From Comamonadaceae bacterium (lineage in GTDB: Bacteria; Pseudomonadota; Gammaproteobacteria; Burkholderiales; Burkholderiaceae_C): DNA of 64,000 nucleotides. Under the pieces are notes generated by a model, which saw only the letters and a program-made list of their open reading frames with translations, had not been told where the DNA came from and made no database searches. Made by a program: the position numbers and the translations under genes. The stretch covers positions 1-64,000 of the forward strand of contig CANFLU010000011.1 in NCBI GenBank assembly GCA_947447975.1, read 5' to 3'. How positions within the stretch are numbered: the stretch's first letter is position 1; each line of letters begins with the position of its first letter. This document shows, one piece after another, positions 34,683 through 43,910 of this stretch.

Positions 34683-35696
34683 ATGAGTACAAACACGGGG
34701 CGCGCTGCCACTATCAAAGATGTGGCAAGGGTAGCCGAGGTCTCTACCGCCACGGTGTCCAAGTTCATCAACGGCACCCAAAAATTCACCGAGGGCACGG
34801 AGGAGCGGCTGCGCCAAGCGATTGCCGAGTTGGGCTACCGCACCGACCCGCTGGCGCGCAGCATGATCACCGGGCGCACCAAGACGGTGGCGGTGGTGAT
34901 TTTGGATATTCGCAACCCGCACTTCACCGGCATTGTCAAAGGTGCCAACCGAAAAGCCATGGAGCATGGCTACAACCTGCTGTTTGTCGACACCGCCGAG
35001 CGCCTGAGCGGCGAGGCCAATATGCTGCGCGACCTGAGCCGGCGCGTGGACGGGCTGATCGTCAGTTCGCGTATGCCTGATGCCGACATTGCCGCCTTGC
35101 ACGATTTGCGCAAACCGGTGGTGTTTTTTGGCCGCTCAGTGGGTTCGGGCTTTCACAGCGTCAGCGCCGACGGCCGCTCGGCGGCGGGTATGCTGGGCCG
35201 CCACCTGCTAGACCTGGGGCACAAAAACATCGCCTATCTGGGTTACCCGCTAGCGCGCTGGGATTCTGAGCGCAAAGCCGGCCTGATGGAGGTGATTGGG
35301 GCGGCCGGGCAGACGGTGCAATGCTTTGTCGCGCAATCGCCTACGTTTGAAGCCGGTGAAAACGCTGTCAGCGAGATATTGATGCGCGGCGACCGGCCCG
35401 ATGCGGTGGTCTGTTACAACGATTTGCTGGCTATCGGGTTTATGAACCAGGCCCAAGTAGCCGGTGTCCATGTGCCCGAGCAAGTCTCCGTGGCCGGCTT
35501 TGACGACATCCCCTTTGCCCGGTACGCCATGCCCTCACTCACCACCGCGGACATGCAAAGCGAGTCCATGGGTGAGCTAGCGTTTATGCGCATGCTAGAG
35601 CTGATTGAAGGCAAATTAGAGGCCAGCGAAGAGACGCTGCGCCCGCGCCTGGTGATCCGCAACTCCACCGGCCGCAAGGGCCTGCCCACCGCCTAA
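34683..35696 (+). CDS. LacI-family transcriptional regulator
   Basis: A 337-residue regulator. The HTH TIKDVARVAEVSTATVSKFINGT near residue 11 is a canonical LacI reading head, and the periplasmic-binding-protein-like effector domain (VAVVILDIRNPHFTGIVKGANRKAMEHGYNLL onward) follows. The ATG at 34683 is preferred over a TTG two codons earlier. It is divergent from the ABC operon and convergent with the TonB receptor gene. The palindrome at 27118, 34511 and 38467 is the presumed binding site; ligand unknown, probably a sugar or uronate derived from the glycan. Confidence 0.9.
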   Translation: MSTNTGRAATIKDVARVAEVSTATVSKFINGTQKFTEGTEERLRQAIAELGYRTDPLARSMITGRTKTVAVVILDIRNPHFTGIVKGANRKAMEHGYNLLFVDTAERLSGEANMLRDLSRRVDGLIVSSRMPDADIAALHDLRKPVVFFGRSVGSGFHSVSADGRSAAGMLGRHLLDLGHKNIAYLGYPLARWDSERKAGLMEVIGAAGQTVQCFVAQSPTFEAGENAVSEILMRGDRPDAVVCYNDLLAIGFMNQAQVAGVHVPEQVSVAGFDDIPFARYAMPSLTTADMQSESMGELAFMRMLELIEGKLEASEETLRPRLVIRNSTGRKGLPTA

Positions 35697-35705
35697 GCAG
35701 GGCAG

Positions 35706-35729
35706 CGGCCCGGGCCCTGGGCAGGGCCG
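35706..35729. terminator. GC-rich hairpin between convergent genes
   Basis: CGGCCC and GGGCCG arms around a G/C-rich loop lie ten bases after the LacI stop and before the TonB receptor stop. There is no T tract, so its terminator function is only suggested by position. Confidence 0.4.
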
Positions 35730-35767
35730 GGGGGCAACCGGCGCTGAAGCAATCGCGCCAGGTCAGC

Positions 35768-38401
35768 TTAGAACTTGTAGCGCACACCCAGCGAGTAGCG
35801 GGTCTCGGAGAGGTAATAGCTGCTGAGCTGAATCGGGCCAGCCGCGCCATATTCCAAGGTCGCAGAATCTTTGGGACGCAGGTTCAAGGCCGAGAACTGG
35901 ACAGACATATTCTTGTCTACGTTGTAGCCCAATTGCAAATCGAGCTGCGAACGTGCGCCGATATAGTTGGGGCGCCCTTCATTGAAGAGGTACAGAGCCT
36001 GGTCGCGGGTGTTAAAGGCCAGGCGGGCGGAAAATGCCGCGTCCTCATACAAAGCCACCAAATTGCCACTGTGCTGGGACAAGCCAGGGTACTGGTACCC
36101 ATTGTCCAGCAAACCATCGGTGTAGGTGAAGTTGGCAATCATGCCAAAGTTACTAAAAGGTGCGGGCAAGAAGTCAAAGAAGCGCTGGACACCCAATTCA
36201 AAACCCTTGACTTTCGCGTTACCAATATTGTCTGGGCGGGTATAGGGAATCAGGCCATAGCCATCGAATTCTTTTTGTACCGTCGTAATGGTTTGGACAT
36301 CAGTAACGTCTTTATAAAAGACCGCGCCTGAAATCATGGAACTGCCTTTTCCGTACCACTCAAAAGACACATCAAAATTATTGGAAATGGTGGGCAATAA
36401 CTGCGCGTTGCCACCTGTGGCGGAATAGGCGGTGGTGCCGCTGATAAAAATCGTAGGCGCCAATTCCGCTATGCCAGCTTGCTGCATGGTCTTGGAGAGG
36501 CTGGTGCGGACTAAGAAATCAGGTGCCGCTGTAAATACAACATTGGCGCTGGGCAACACTTTGGTGTAGCTGCTGTCATCGTGCTTGAGCACGTAGCTAT
36601 TGACCGTTGCAGTTCCCACTTTAGACGCTTGGTAACTGTCTACACCCATTTGGGTATTGATAGCTCTAACACCGGCATTTGCGCGGTACGGCACCTTGGA
36701 CAACTCACCCTCAAAGTCGGCCATGCCATAGACCGCCGTAGAGCGCTCATCGAATACGTAGTTGCGCTGCAAGTTTTCAGTGCGCGGCGTCGTTTTTAGC
36801 ACCGTCTCGCGAATCCAGTTCGCATCGGGGTACAGCATCAGAATATTGCGGGTCAGCGTGGCGTCGACATCGTTCAGGAAATTGCCGCCCGTGGTTTGAA
36901 TAAAGGATGCGACATCATTGGTTCCGTTAGCCGCTTCGTAAGAATTTGCCTTCGCACCCAACTGGCGGACCCGGGCGCCGAAAAGTACCGAACGCATATC
37001 TCCCACCTCAATATCGTATCGACCATCGGCTTTGGCTGCTTTTTCGTTCATTTCCGAGAGGAGATTATTGGACGTCAGGTTGTTACCTGAGTTCACAGTC
37101 GCGTACTTTTGTAAAGCAACCGCAGGGTTGTAGATGCCCGGATCAAATCCACCATTGAATGTCAAACTGGGAATTACGCCCGTTCGGTAATCAAAATTGG
37201 CGGACACGGTTGGCGAGGTGATCGTCATGTGTTCGTTCATCTGGTTCTGCGTGCCACGGCTGGCGGACACCTCAGAATTGATACGCAATTTGTCGCTAGG
37301 CGTCCACTTGCTGCTTAAAGCAACAATGGAGCTCGTGCCCGGCTCAGAGCGTACTTGGCCTTGCTGGGTAATGGTTGCGGAAGATGTGCCTGCCACAATG
37401 GAATTGCCGATAAATACCGGATTGGTGATGGGGTTGGTGCCATATTTCCATTGGAACCAGCTCTGGCGACGCTCGGTATTGAGGTCAGCGTAAATTCCCT
37501 CAAGTTTCAATTCCACTTCAGGGGACAGTTTCCATTGCAATTCTCCAGTCACACCCAAGCGCGAGCGGTCTACCAAAACTTGCTCGTAGCGAATGATTTG
37601 GCCCGTTAAGTCGGTGACGCCGTCTTTGTTCACATCAATGTCGGTGACCGTCTTGGATGCAACGCGATTCAAAAAGTCGTTGCGGTCCATGCCTTGCAGC
37701 ATCGATTGGCGTTTTTGGTATTCAACAGCAATCAATCCTCCTATCTTTTTGTCCTCGGACTGGTTGGCAACAAAGAAGGTCAGACCGGGGCCATTCGTTT
37801 TGGCTGCCATCGAGTACTCGGTATTGGCTTTGACCGCCGCCGTGAAGCCGGGCAAATCCAGGGGATCAGGCGTGACCAAATTAACGGTACCGCTCAAACC
37901 ACCTTCGACCTGGGAGGCCAAAGGCGACTTGGTCACCTCCAGGCGCCCAAACAGACCGGAGGGAACCACGTCCAGACCAGAATTGCGCCCCAGTTGGTCG
38001 TTTTCCGGCGGTGACAGGCGGGTGGAATAACCCAGCACCGTGCGCCCGTCCACTTCCACACGCACCAAAGGCAGTCCGCGGATCGAAACGCCCTGGCCTT
38101 CGCCCCACACCCGGGTCACTTGCACACCGGTTACGCGCTGCAGCGCCTCTGCCACGTTGGCGTCGGGCAGCTTGCCCACGTCTTCCGCGGTGATGACGTC
38201 CATCACCTGGTCCGAGTCGCGCTTGACCTCCGAGGCGCGCTGCAATGCGGCGCGCACACCCGTCACCGTCACGCTGTCCAGCGGCTTATCTCCCGCTGCG
38301 GGCGCTTGTTGCGCCAGGGCGGCCTGGCCGATCAAGAGCGCGATAGCCACACTGATCGGGGTGCGATGAATGCTGAAGGTCTTGAAAATTGGATTGGCCA
38401 C
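35768..38401 (-). CDS. TonB-dependent oligosaccharide receptor
   Basis: An 877-residue outer-membrane receptor. After the signal peptide (ALLIGQAALAQQA), the plug domain reads VTVTGVRAALQRASEVKRDSDQVMDVITAEDVGKLPDANVAEALQRVTGVQ, typical of TonB-dependent carbohydrate receptors (Caulobacter type, TIGR01782-like). The barrel ends in an aromatic residue (RYKF). The start is a GTG with AAAGGA upstream. Unlike Bacteroidetes SusC there is no SusD. Its operator at 38467 places it in the LacI regulon. It is presumed to bring large oligosaccharides across the outer membrane before periplasmic desulfation. Confidence 0.9.
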   Translation of the reverse strand: MANPIFKTFSIHRTPISVAIALLIGQAALAQQAPAAGDKPLDSVTVTGVRAALQRASEVKRDSDQVMDVITAEDVGKLPDANVAEALQRVTGVQVTRVWGEGQGVSIRGLPLVRVEVDGRTVLGYSTRLSPPENDQLGRNSGLDVVPSGLFGRLEVTKSPLASQVEGGLSGTVNLVTPDPLDLPGFTAAVKANTEYSMAAKTNGPGLTFFVANQSEDKKIGGLIAVEYQKRQSMLQGMDRNDFLNRVASKTVTDIDVNKDGVTDLTGQIIRYEQVLVDRSRLGVTGELQWKLSPEVELKLEGIYADLNTERRQSWFQWKYGTNPITNPVFIGNSIVAGTSSATITQQGQVRSEPGTSSIVALSSKWTPSDKLRINSEVSASRGTQNQMNEHMTITSPTVSANFDYRTGVIPSLTFNGGFDPGIYNPAVALQKYATVNSGNNLTSNNLLSEMNEKAAKADGRYDIEVGDMRSVLFGARVRQLGAKANSYEAANGTNDVASFIQTTGGNFLNDVDATLTRNILMLYPDANWIRETVLKTTPRTENLQRNYVFDERSTAVYGMADFEGELSKVPYRANAGVRAINTQMGVDSYQASKVGTATVNSYVLKHDDSSYTKVLPSANVVFTAAPDFLVRTSLSKTMQQAGIAELAPTIFISGTTAYSATGGNAQLLPTISNNFDVSFEWYGKGSSMISGAVFYKDVTDVQTITTVQKEFDGYGLIPYTRPDNIGNAKVKGFELGVQRFFDFLPAPFSNFGMIANFTYTDGLLDNGYQYPGLSQHSGNLVALYEDAAFSARLAFNTRDQALYLFNEGRPNYIGARSQLDLQLGYNVDKNMSVQFSALNLRPKDSATLEYGAAGPIQLSSYYLSETRYSLGVRYKF

Positions 38402-38466
38402 GTTGCGTCCTTTTGGTAAATCTGGGGTGAAAAAATGTATCTTGTAGGAATTGTCACACTATTGTG

Positions 38467-38478
38467 ATAAACGTTTAA
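38467..38478. promoter_or_regulatory. LacI-type operator (ATAAACGTTTAA) before TonB receptor
   Basis: The core TAAACGTTTA is identical to the sites at 27119 and 34512. It is about 66 bases upstream of the receptor start codon, so repressor binding should block its promoter. A second inverted repeat TCACA-CTAT-TGTGA lies directly next to it, unexplained. Confidence 0.75.
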
Positions 38479-38525
38479 TCAGTATTTACCCTTGGTATTC
38501 GTCGCTTGGCTTTCGCGGCGGCTTC

Positions 38526-40034
38526 TTACAGCTTAGGCAGAGCGCCCCGCCATCCAGCCGACCATTGGGCCATGAGCTTGCGCACCAAGTCTGCCTGTTC
38601 GGGTAGCTTGGCGAGGTTTACGTTTTCCTGTGGGTCACTCTGGTGGTCGTACAGCTCGACGGCATCAATTTGTTTGGTATCGGCGGTGTGCACCCACACC
38701 GTAAAGCGGTAACGGTCGGTGCGCATGGCGTAACCCATCAGGTCGGCCTTGTCTTTACCAGCTTTGGGGCGCGGGTATTGGCTGAACACGGCTGGCTTCC
38801 AGTTGCGGTTTGGATCGTCGAGGACGGGTTTGAAGCTGCTGCCCTCTAGATGCTTGGGCAGCGGCAGGCCGGCCAGTTCGCTCAGCGTGGGGTAAATATC
38901 GACGAACTCCACCAAGGCCTTGGTATGGGTGTTGGCCGTCTTCATACCGGGCACTGACACGATCAGCGGCGCGTTGGTGTCGTTTTCGGTGTTGCCATGC
39001 TTGGCCCAGCCATCGTGCTCACCGAGCTTCCAGCCATGGTCACCCCAGAGTACGACGATGGTGTTTTTGCGCAAACCCAGGCGGTCCAGTTCGGCCAGCA
39101 TGCGGCCGACCTGGGCGTCGGTGTAGCTCACTGACGCGTAGTAGCCGTGCTTGAGACGGCGCGCCAGATCGTCGGGTAAATGGCCGTCCGGGATATCCTG
39201 GTACATGCGCAACTCGCCACCGGTGACCAAGTTACGGATGGCATAGTCCGGCGCGTCTTTGGGCGGATAGCGGTTAGGCGCCATCGGGATCTTGGCCGGA
39301 TCGTATAAATCCCAGTATTTCTTGGGTGCGACAAACGGCAGGTGCGGCCGGATCAGGCCTACCGCTAAGAAAAACGGTTCTTTTTTAGCGCCCAATTGGC
39401 CCAGAGTCTGGATCGCCAGGTCGGTCACTTTGCCGTCCGTGAAGGTGTCATCGGGTACGTCGGCCCCTTCAAGTACGGGGCCACGTACCTTGGATTTGGC
39501 TTTGGCGCTGGTCTTGGTCTTTGCGGCGTCGGGGCCGCCATCCGGGTCCTCCTCGGCGTCGCTGGCCTGGCCGGCATTGGCGATATCGGTGGCGTATTTA
39601 GGCGCCTTGGGGGTTTGCCAAGGGACCGACCAGGTCGGCGCATCGTCAAAGCCACCGTGGTAAATCTTGCCCATGCCCTGCACAAAATAGCCGTTTTGTT
39701 TGAAGTGCTGTCCTAGGGTGACCACCTCGGGCATGGCGGTGCGAAAGTGGGTGACCAAGTCCCAGACCTTGGTGGTGTCGGGGCGCGCGCCAGTCATCAA
39801 ACTCGTGCGCGAGGGCGAGCAGACCGCCTGCTGAACAAAGGCTTTATCAAACACCATGCCGCTTTTGGCCAGTTGGTCGATATGGGGGCTTTTGACCTCT
39901 TTGATGCCATAAGCACCCAACTCGGGGCGCAGGTCGTCGACGGCAATAAATAGGACATTGGGGCGCTCAGCCGCGTGGACCATGCCAGTAAGCGTGAGGG
40001 CCAGGGCTGCGCCCAGGGCGGTACCAAGTTTCAT
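38526..40034 (-). CDS. Sulfatase, iduronate-2-sulfatase type (exported)
   Basis: A 502-residue protein from the ATG at 40034; the track ORF start (40142) has a non-signal-like extension. A signal peptide (ALGAALALTLTGMVHAAE) is followed by RPNVLFIAVDDLRPELGAYG and the formylglycine site CSPSRTSLMTG at about Cys72. The spacing and the flanking FVQQAVCSPSR, RPDTTKVWDLVTHFR resemble human iduronate-2-sulfatase, though bacterial homologues may act on other 2-O-sulfated uronates or on ulvan. It is the last of six genes of the sulfatase operon. Confidence 0.85.
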   Translation of the reverse strand: MKLGTALGAALALTLTGMVHAAERPNVLFIAVDDLRPELGAYGIKEVKSPHIDQLAKSGMVFDKAFVQQAVCSPSRTSLMTGARPDTTKVWDLVTHFRTAMPEVVTLGQHFKQNGYFVQGMGKIYHGGFDDAPTWSVPWQTPKAPKYATDIANAGQASDAEEDPDGGPDAAKTKTSAKAKSKVRGPVLEGADVPDDTFTDGKVTDLAIQTLGQLGAKKEPFFLAVGLIRPHLPFVAPKKYWDLYDPAKIPMAPNRYPPKDAPDYAIRNLVTGGELRMYQDIPDGHLPDDLARRLKHGYYASVSYTDAQVGRMLAELDRLGLRKNTIVVLWGDHGWKLGEHDGWAKHGNTENDTNAPLIVSVPGMKTANTHTKALVEFVDIYPTLSELAGLPLPKHLEGSSFKPVLDDPNRNWKPAVFSQYPRPKAGKDKADLMGYAMRTDRYRFTVWVHTADTKQIDAVELYDHQSDPQENVNLAKLPEQADLVRKLMAQWSAGWRGALPKL

Positions 40035-40057
40035 GGAATAGTTGCTTTCTTTCAAAA

Positions 40058-41455
40058 TCACTGTGGGGCGACCGCCGCAAGCGGGGGTTTTTCGATGGGT
40101 GCCCAGGAGGGCGGTTTCATCTGGGCGCTCCAGCCGTTCCACAGCGCGCGCAGTTGGTCTAATTTTTGGGGTTCGCTGGCGGCCATATCGCGCTGTTCAC
40201 CCAGGTCGGTGCGCAGGTCAAACAAGCGCCATTGTTCGGCGTCTTTGATGAGCTTCCAATCGCCTTGTCGCAGGGCGCCACGCTTGCCTTGGCGCCAGTA
40301 CAAAGCATCGTGTACCGGCGCACTGGATTTGCCGGTTATCCAAGGCATCAGATCGACACCGTCCAGGCCCTGCGCCGGCATGGCCCCGGCCAGCGTGAGC
40401 GCGGTCGCGGTCATGTCAAAACCGCTGCTCATGCCGTCAAAGCTGCCCCCTGCCGCAATCGTGCCGGGCCAATACAGGATCGCCGGAACGCGAATACCGC
40501 CCTCCCAAAAAGTGGCCTTCCCGCCGCTCAAGGGGTAATTGCTGGAGGTCGTTTGGTGCACCGGCCCGCCGTTATCACTGATAAACACCACCAAGGTGTC
40601 GCGCTCCAGGCCTTCGGTTTTCAGCGTTTGCAGTACCGCGCCGACCTGGTCGTCCAGCGCCTCGACCATAGCGAGGTGGATGCGGCGCTTCTCGTCAGCG
40701 ATGTGGGCAAATCGCTGGTAGTAGGCGCGCGTGGTTTGCATGGGCACATGCGGGGCGTTAAACGCGAGCATGACGAAAAATGGATCGCTTTTATGGGCTC
40801 GGATAAAGTTGCTGGCCTCGGCGCCTAGCGCCTCGGTCAGGTGAGCGGGCAGTTCCACTGGCGTGCTTTGGCGCTGCAGGCGGTTGGTCCTCGCATCGGC
40901 CGCATCGGTGGCGTTGTACTGGGTGACGCCGTCAGCGGTGTAGGGATGGGTGCCGCCCAGAAAACCATAAAACGTGTCAAAACCCCGGGCGTTGGGATGG
41001 TGCTCGGGCTTGTAGCCTTGGTGCCATTTGCCAAACAATGCTGTTGCGTAGCCCTGGGTTTTGAGGCGCTCGGCTACCGTGGGCGTGTCCACTGGCAGAC
41101 CGAAATTGGGCCCGGAGCCGCCGGGGTTGTACTCAAAGCCCATGCGCTGCTGGTACACGCCGGTGAGCAAGGCAGCACGGCTGGGCGCGCACTCCGGGTG
41201 GTTGGCGTAGTACTGGGTAAAGCGCAGGCCCGAGGTGGCCAATGCGTCGATATGCGGCGAGCGCACTTCTTTATCTCCCTGCACGCCTAAGTCACCATAA
41301 CCCATGTCGTCGGCGATCAGGAAAATGATATTGGGCTTGCGGCCCGGCGTGGGCCCCTTACCCGACGCGGATGCGGCAAAACTGCTTGCGACGCTGCACA
41401 GGCAGAACGCCAACCAGAGCTTTGCCATCGTCTTGAAGCGCGGCTTGTAAATCAT
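40058..41455 (-). CDS. Sulfatase, arylsulfatase A-like (exported)
   Basis: A 465-residue sulfatase from the ATG at 41455, eight bases after the FGE stop. The signal peptide is LWLAFCLCSVASSFAASA. Calcium-site residues (IADDMGYGDLG) precede the formylglycine motif ECAPSRAALLTG at about Cys89, then FGKWHQG, DNGG and a late sulfate-binding region (FISDNGGPVHQTTSSN). The sulfate position it attacks cannot be told from sequence. It is 23 bases from the next sulfatase gene. Confidence 0.86.
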   Translation of the reverse strand: MIYKPRFKTMAKLWLAFCLCSVASSFAASASGKGPTPGRKPNIIFLIADDMGYGDLGVQGDKEVRSPHIDALATSGLRFTQYYANHPECAPSRAALLTGVYQQRMGFEYNPGGSGPNFGLPVDTPTVAERLKTQGYATALFGKWHQGYKPEHHPNARGFDTFYGFLGGTHPYTADGVTQYNATDAADARTNRLQRQSTPVELPAHLTEALGAEASNFIRAHKSDPFFVMLAFNAPHVPMQTTRAYYQRFAHIADEKRRIHLAMVEALDDQVGAVLQTLKTEGLERDTLVVFISDNGGPVHQTTSSNYPLSGGKATFWEGGIRVPAILYWPGTIAAGGSFDGMSSGFDMTATALTLAGAMPAQGLDGVDLMPWITGKSSAPVHDALYWRQGKRGALRQGDWKLIKDAEQWRLFDLRTDLGEQRDMAASEPQKLDQLRALWNGWSAQMKPPSWAPIEKPPLAAVAPQ

Positions 41456-41463
41456 GCTGTGTC

Positions 41464-42492
41464 TTAAGGTTGTGGCTTGGCGGCCGGGGCCGGGGCATCG
41501 CCCACGGTACGAAAGCCGATGTGCGAGGCGCCCAGGGCCAGGTCCTGACCGTGCCGCGCGCCTGGGCGGTAGCGCATGCAGTAGCCCGGCGCACATAAAA
41601 AGCTGCCGCCTTTGATCGTCGCCACCGGAACGCCTTTTTGCATCGGGTCATCGCCTTTGGCGCCCGCTTTGAGGGTGCGCGGACGCTTCTCGTAATAGGG
41701 GTCGACCGTCCACTCCCAGACGTTGCCAATCATGTCGTGCAGTCCGATGCTATTGGGGGCAAAACAGCCCACCGGGGCCAGGCCGGCGTAGCCATCAATG
41801 GCAGCATCTTGAAGCGGAAATTTGCCCTGCCAGGTGTTGGCCTGGCTGGGCTGCTCGTGGTCGTTGACACTGGCCGGGTCGGCGCCACGGGCGGCCCACT
41901 CCCACTCGATTTCGGTGGGCAAGCGCCGGCCGGCCCAGCGGGCGTAGGCTTGGGCGTCGGCCAGCACCACATGCACCACCGGGTAGTTGTCGCGGCCCTC
42001 GATACCCGAGTTCGGCCCTTCGGGGGCACGCCAGTAGGCGCCTGGGACAAAACTCCACCATGCGCTAACGTCATTGGCCAGTGCACGCTCGGCGTTCTTG
42101 AGCTGGAAAACAGCCGAGCCCGGCACCAACTGGTCGGGCGGAATGTCGGGGTAGGCGCGCGGGTCGGGGCGCTGCTCGGCGACCGTGACGTAGCCAGTGG
42201 CGGCTACAAACCGGGCAAATTGTCCGTTGGTCACCTCAAAGGCGTCCATCCAAAAGCCCTTGCGCAACTGCTCTTTGCGCAGCGGTCCCTCTTCCGGGAA
42301 GCGGTCATCGCCCATGGTAAAGCTGCCAGGTGCGACATAGACCTGCGCCTCGGGCGTGTACTCCTTACAGACTTTGACCGGCCGGGGAGCCACTTGCGCC
42401 TGCGGTGGCTCGGCCTTTTGGCAGGCCGCCACGCCAGCGACGACCAACGACACCGCGAGTAAGCGGCGCATCCAACAGTGGGTACAGTCCAT
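41464..42492 (-). CDS. Formylglycine-generating enzyme (sulfatase-modifying factor), predicted lipoprotein
   Basis: A 342-residue FGE/SUMF1-type protein. The C-terminus shows [31 protein letters not shown] with both catalytic Cys (about 300 and 305, CxxxxC) as in human FGE, so it should convert sulfatase Cys to formylglycine using oxygen and copper. The N-terminus is a lipoprotein signal ([13 protein letters not shown]), placing it in the periplasm, whereas most bacterial sulfatase maturation occurs in the cytoplasm. It lies in the same operon as four sulfatase genes, just upstream of the second. The ATG at 42492 is used; an internal ATG at 42471 also gives a signal peptide. Confidence 0.85.
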   Translation of the reverse strand: [342 protein letters not shown]

Positions 42493-42505
42493 GGTTTACT
42501 GAGCC

Positions 42506-43852
42506 TTAGTCTGCGTCGGGCAGGCCGCTGGCACGTACCTTGGGTTTTTTGTTTTCATGGCGACCACTTTCGCCGCCCTTGTCCACGATGCCGCCGGCCG
42601 GGTTGAGCTGCTGCAATGCCAGTTGCAAACGGCCGCGGGCGGCCAGGGCCGCCGGGTCTTTGCTGTCTTTGGGAACCAGGGTTTCAGCAAAAGGCGCATC
42701 GACCATGTCAAACAATTCGCCGTCGTGGGTGAGCTTGAAGTTTGCCTCGCGCACATACCAATTCCTGGCCAGCTGGACAAATGCCCATTCGCGCGGCTTG
42801 CCTTGGCCGCCTTGCAACTGGGGCGCAAAGCTGCGCCCGTCGATAGTGACGCCAGACGGTAATTTGGCACCTGCCAATTCCGCAAAGGTGGGCAGCAGAT
42901 CGCTAGAGTCGATGAGCTCGCTGGTCACTTTGCCAGCCGGTACCACACCGGGCCAGTTGACGATCAAGGGCACCAAGGCCCCGCCCTCTTGCATCGAACC
43001 TTTGCTGCCAAAAATTGCGCGTCCGCCAATCTTGGCAAACCGACTGGGGCCGCCAGCGGTGCCGTTATCGCCCATAAACACCAGCACGGTTTTTTCTCGC
43101 AACTTCAAACGATCGAGTTCGGCTACCAACTGGCCTACCAATTTGTCCATATAGGCGACGTTGTCGGCATACAGCGTTTTGCTCTCAGGCACACTGTCAG
43201 GTGTGGGCAGTATTTCGCTGTGCACGTGCGACATGGAGTAATGCACGAAAAAAGGTTTATCGCGGTTTTGCGTGATGAAATCGATCAGGTGTTTGTGCAA
43301 CACATCCGGCATGTACTCTTTATCCCGAAGGGGAATGGTTTTGCCATTGACCAAATAATCTTTGCCCTTGACCTGGGTGTTCCAATAAATACCGCTGCCT
43401 TTGAATTGCAAATAGTCATCAAAACCAAAATCGCCAGCGGTCAGCGGCAGTTGACCCCATTTGCCAATCATGGAGCTCACATAACCTGCGGACTTCAACA
43501 CCTTGGGCGTGAGTTGTTCGGAGGGCGAAAACACGTCGCCGCTGGCATCCTGGCTGGTCGCGCCCGTGCGAAATGGGTAGCGGCCACTCAATATCATGGC
43601 CCGCGACGGACCGCACAAGGGAAGCGTGTAACTGCGGGTATAGCGTGTGCCACCCTGCGCTAGCGCGTCAATATGGGGGGTTTTGTAATGGTCCGCGCCG
43701 TAGGCGCTGACCTCACCAGTTCCATAGTCATCGGCCAATATAAAAATAATATTGGGCTTGGCCGGCGCTGCAGCCAGGGCCGATGCCAGGAGGCCTAGCG
43801 TCACACACAGGGCAATCCCTATTTGCTTGAATTTCAACATAAAAGGCCTCAT
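42506..43852 (-). CDS. Sulfatase with variant CGPSRAMILSG site (exported)
   Basis: A 448-residue protein from the ATG at 43852 (MRPFMLKFKQIGIAL is a good signal peptide; the track start at 43897 adds 15 charged residues). The formylglycine motif is CGPSRAMILSG at about Cys80, with SG in place of the usual TG. Calcium/active-site elements PNIIFILADDYGTGEVSAYG, MIGKWGQ, and MGDNGTAGGPSRF follow. It has no strong similarity to the other three sulfatases, so it probably removes a different sulfate. It is 14 bases upstream of the FGE gene. A half-operator (GTAAACGG, 43877) is close to its start. Confidence 0.83.
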   Translation of the reverse strand: MRPFMLKFKQIGIALCVTLGLLASALAAAPAKPNIIFILADDYGTGEVSAYGADHYKTPHIDALAQGGTRYTRSYTLPLCGPSRAMILSGRYPFRTGATSQDASGDVFSPSEQLTPKVLKSAGYVSSMIGKWGQLPLTAGDFGFDDYLQFKGSGIYWNTQVKGKDYLVNGKTIPLRDKEYMPDVLHKHLIDFITQNRDKPFFVHYSMSHVHSEILPTPDSVPESKTLYADNVAYMDKLVGQLVAELDRLKLREKTVLVFMGDNGTAGGPSRFAKIGGRAIFGSKGSMQEGGALVPLIVNWPGVVPAGKVTSELIDSSDLLPTFAELAGAKLPSGVTIDGRSFAPQLQGGQGKPREWAFVQLARNWYVREANFKLTHDGELFDMVDAPFAETLVPKDSKDPAALAARGRLQLALQQLNPAGGIVDKGGESGRHENKKPKVRASGLPDAD

Positions 43853-43910
43853 CAAACGAAAGAAATGGGTAGATCGGTAAACGGCCAAAAGCTTCACACG
43901 CGCGAGGCAT

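Noticed and set aside
38452-38468. CRP-binding site
   Set aside because: CRP sites read TGTGA-N6-TCACA; here the arms are TCACA-N4-TGTGA.
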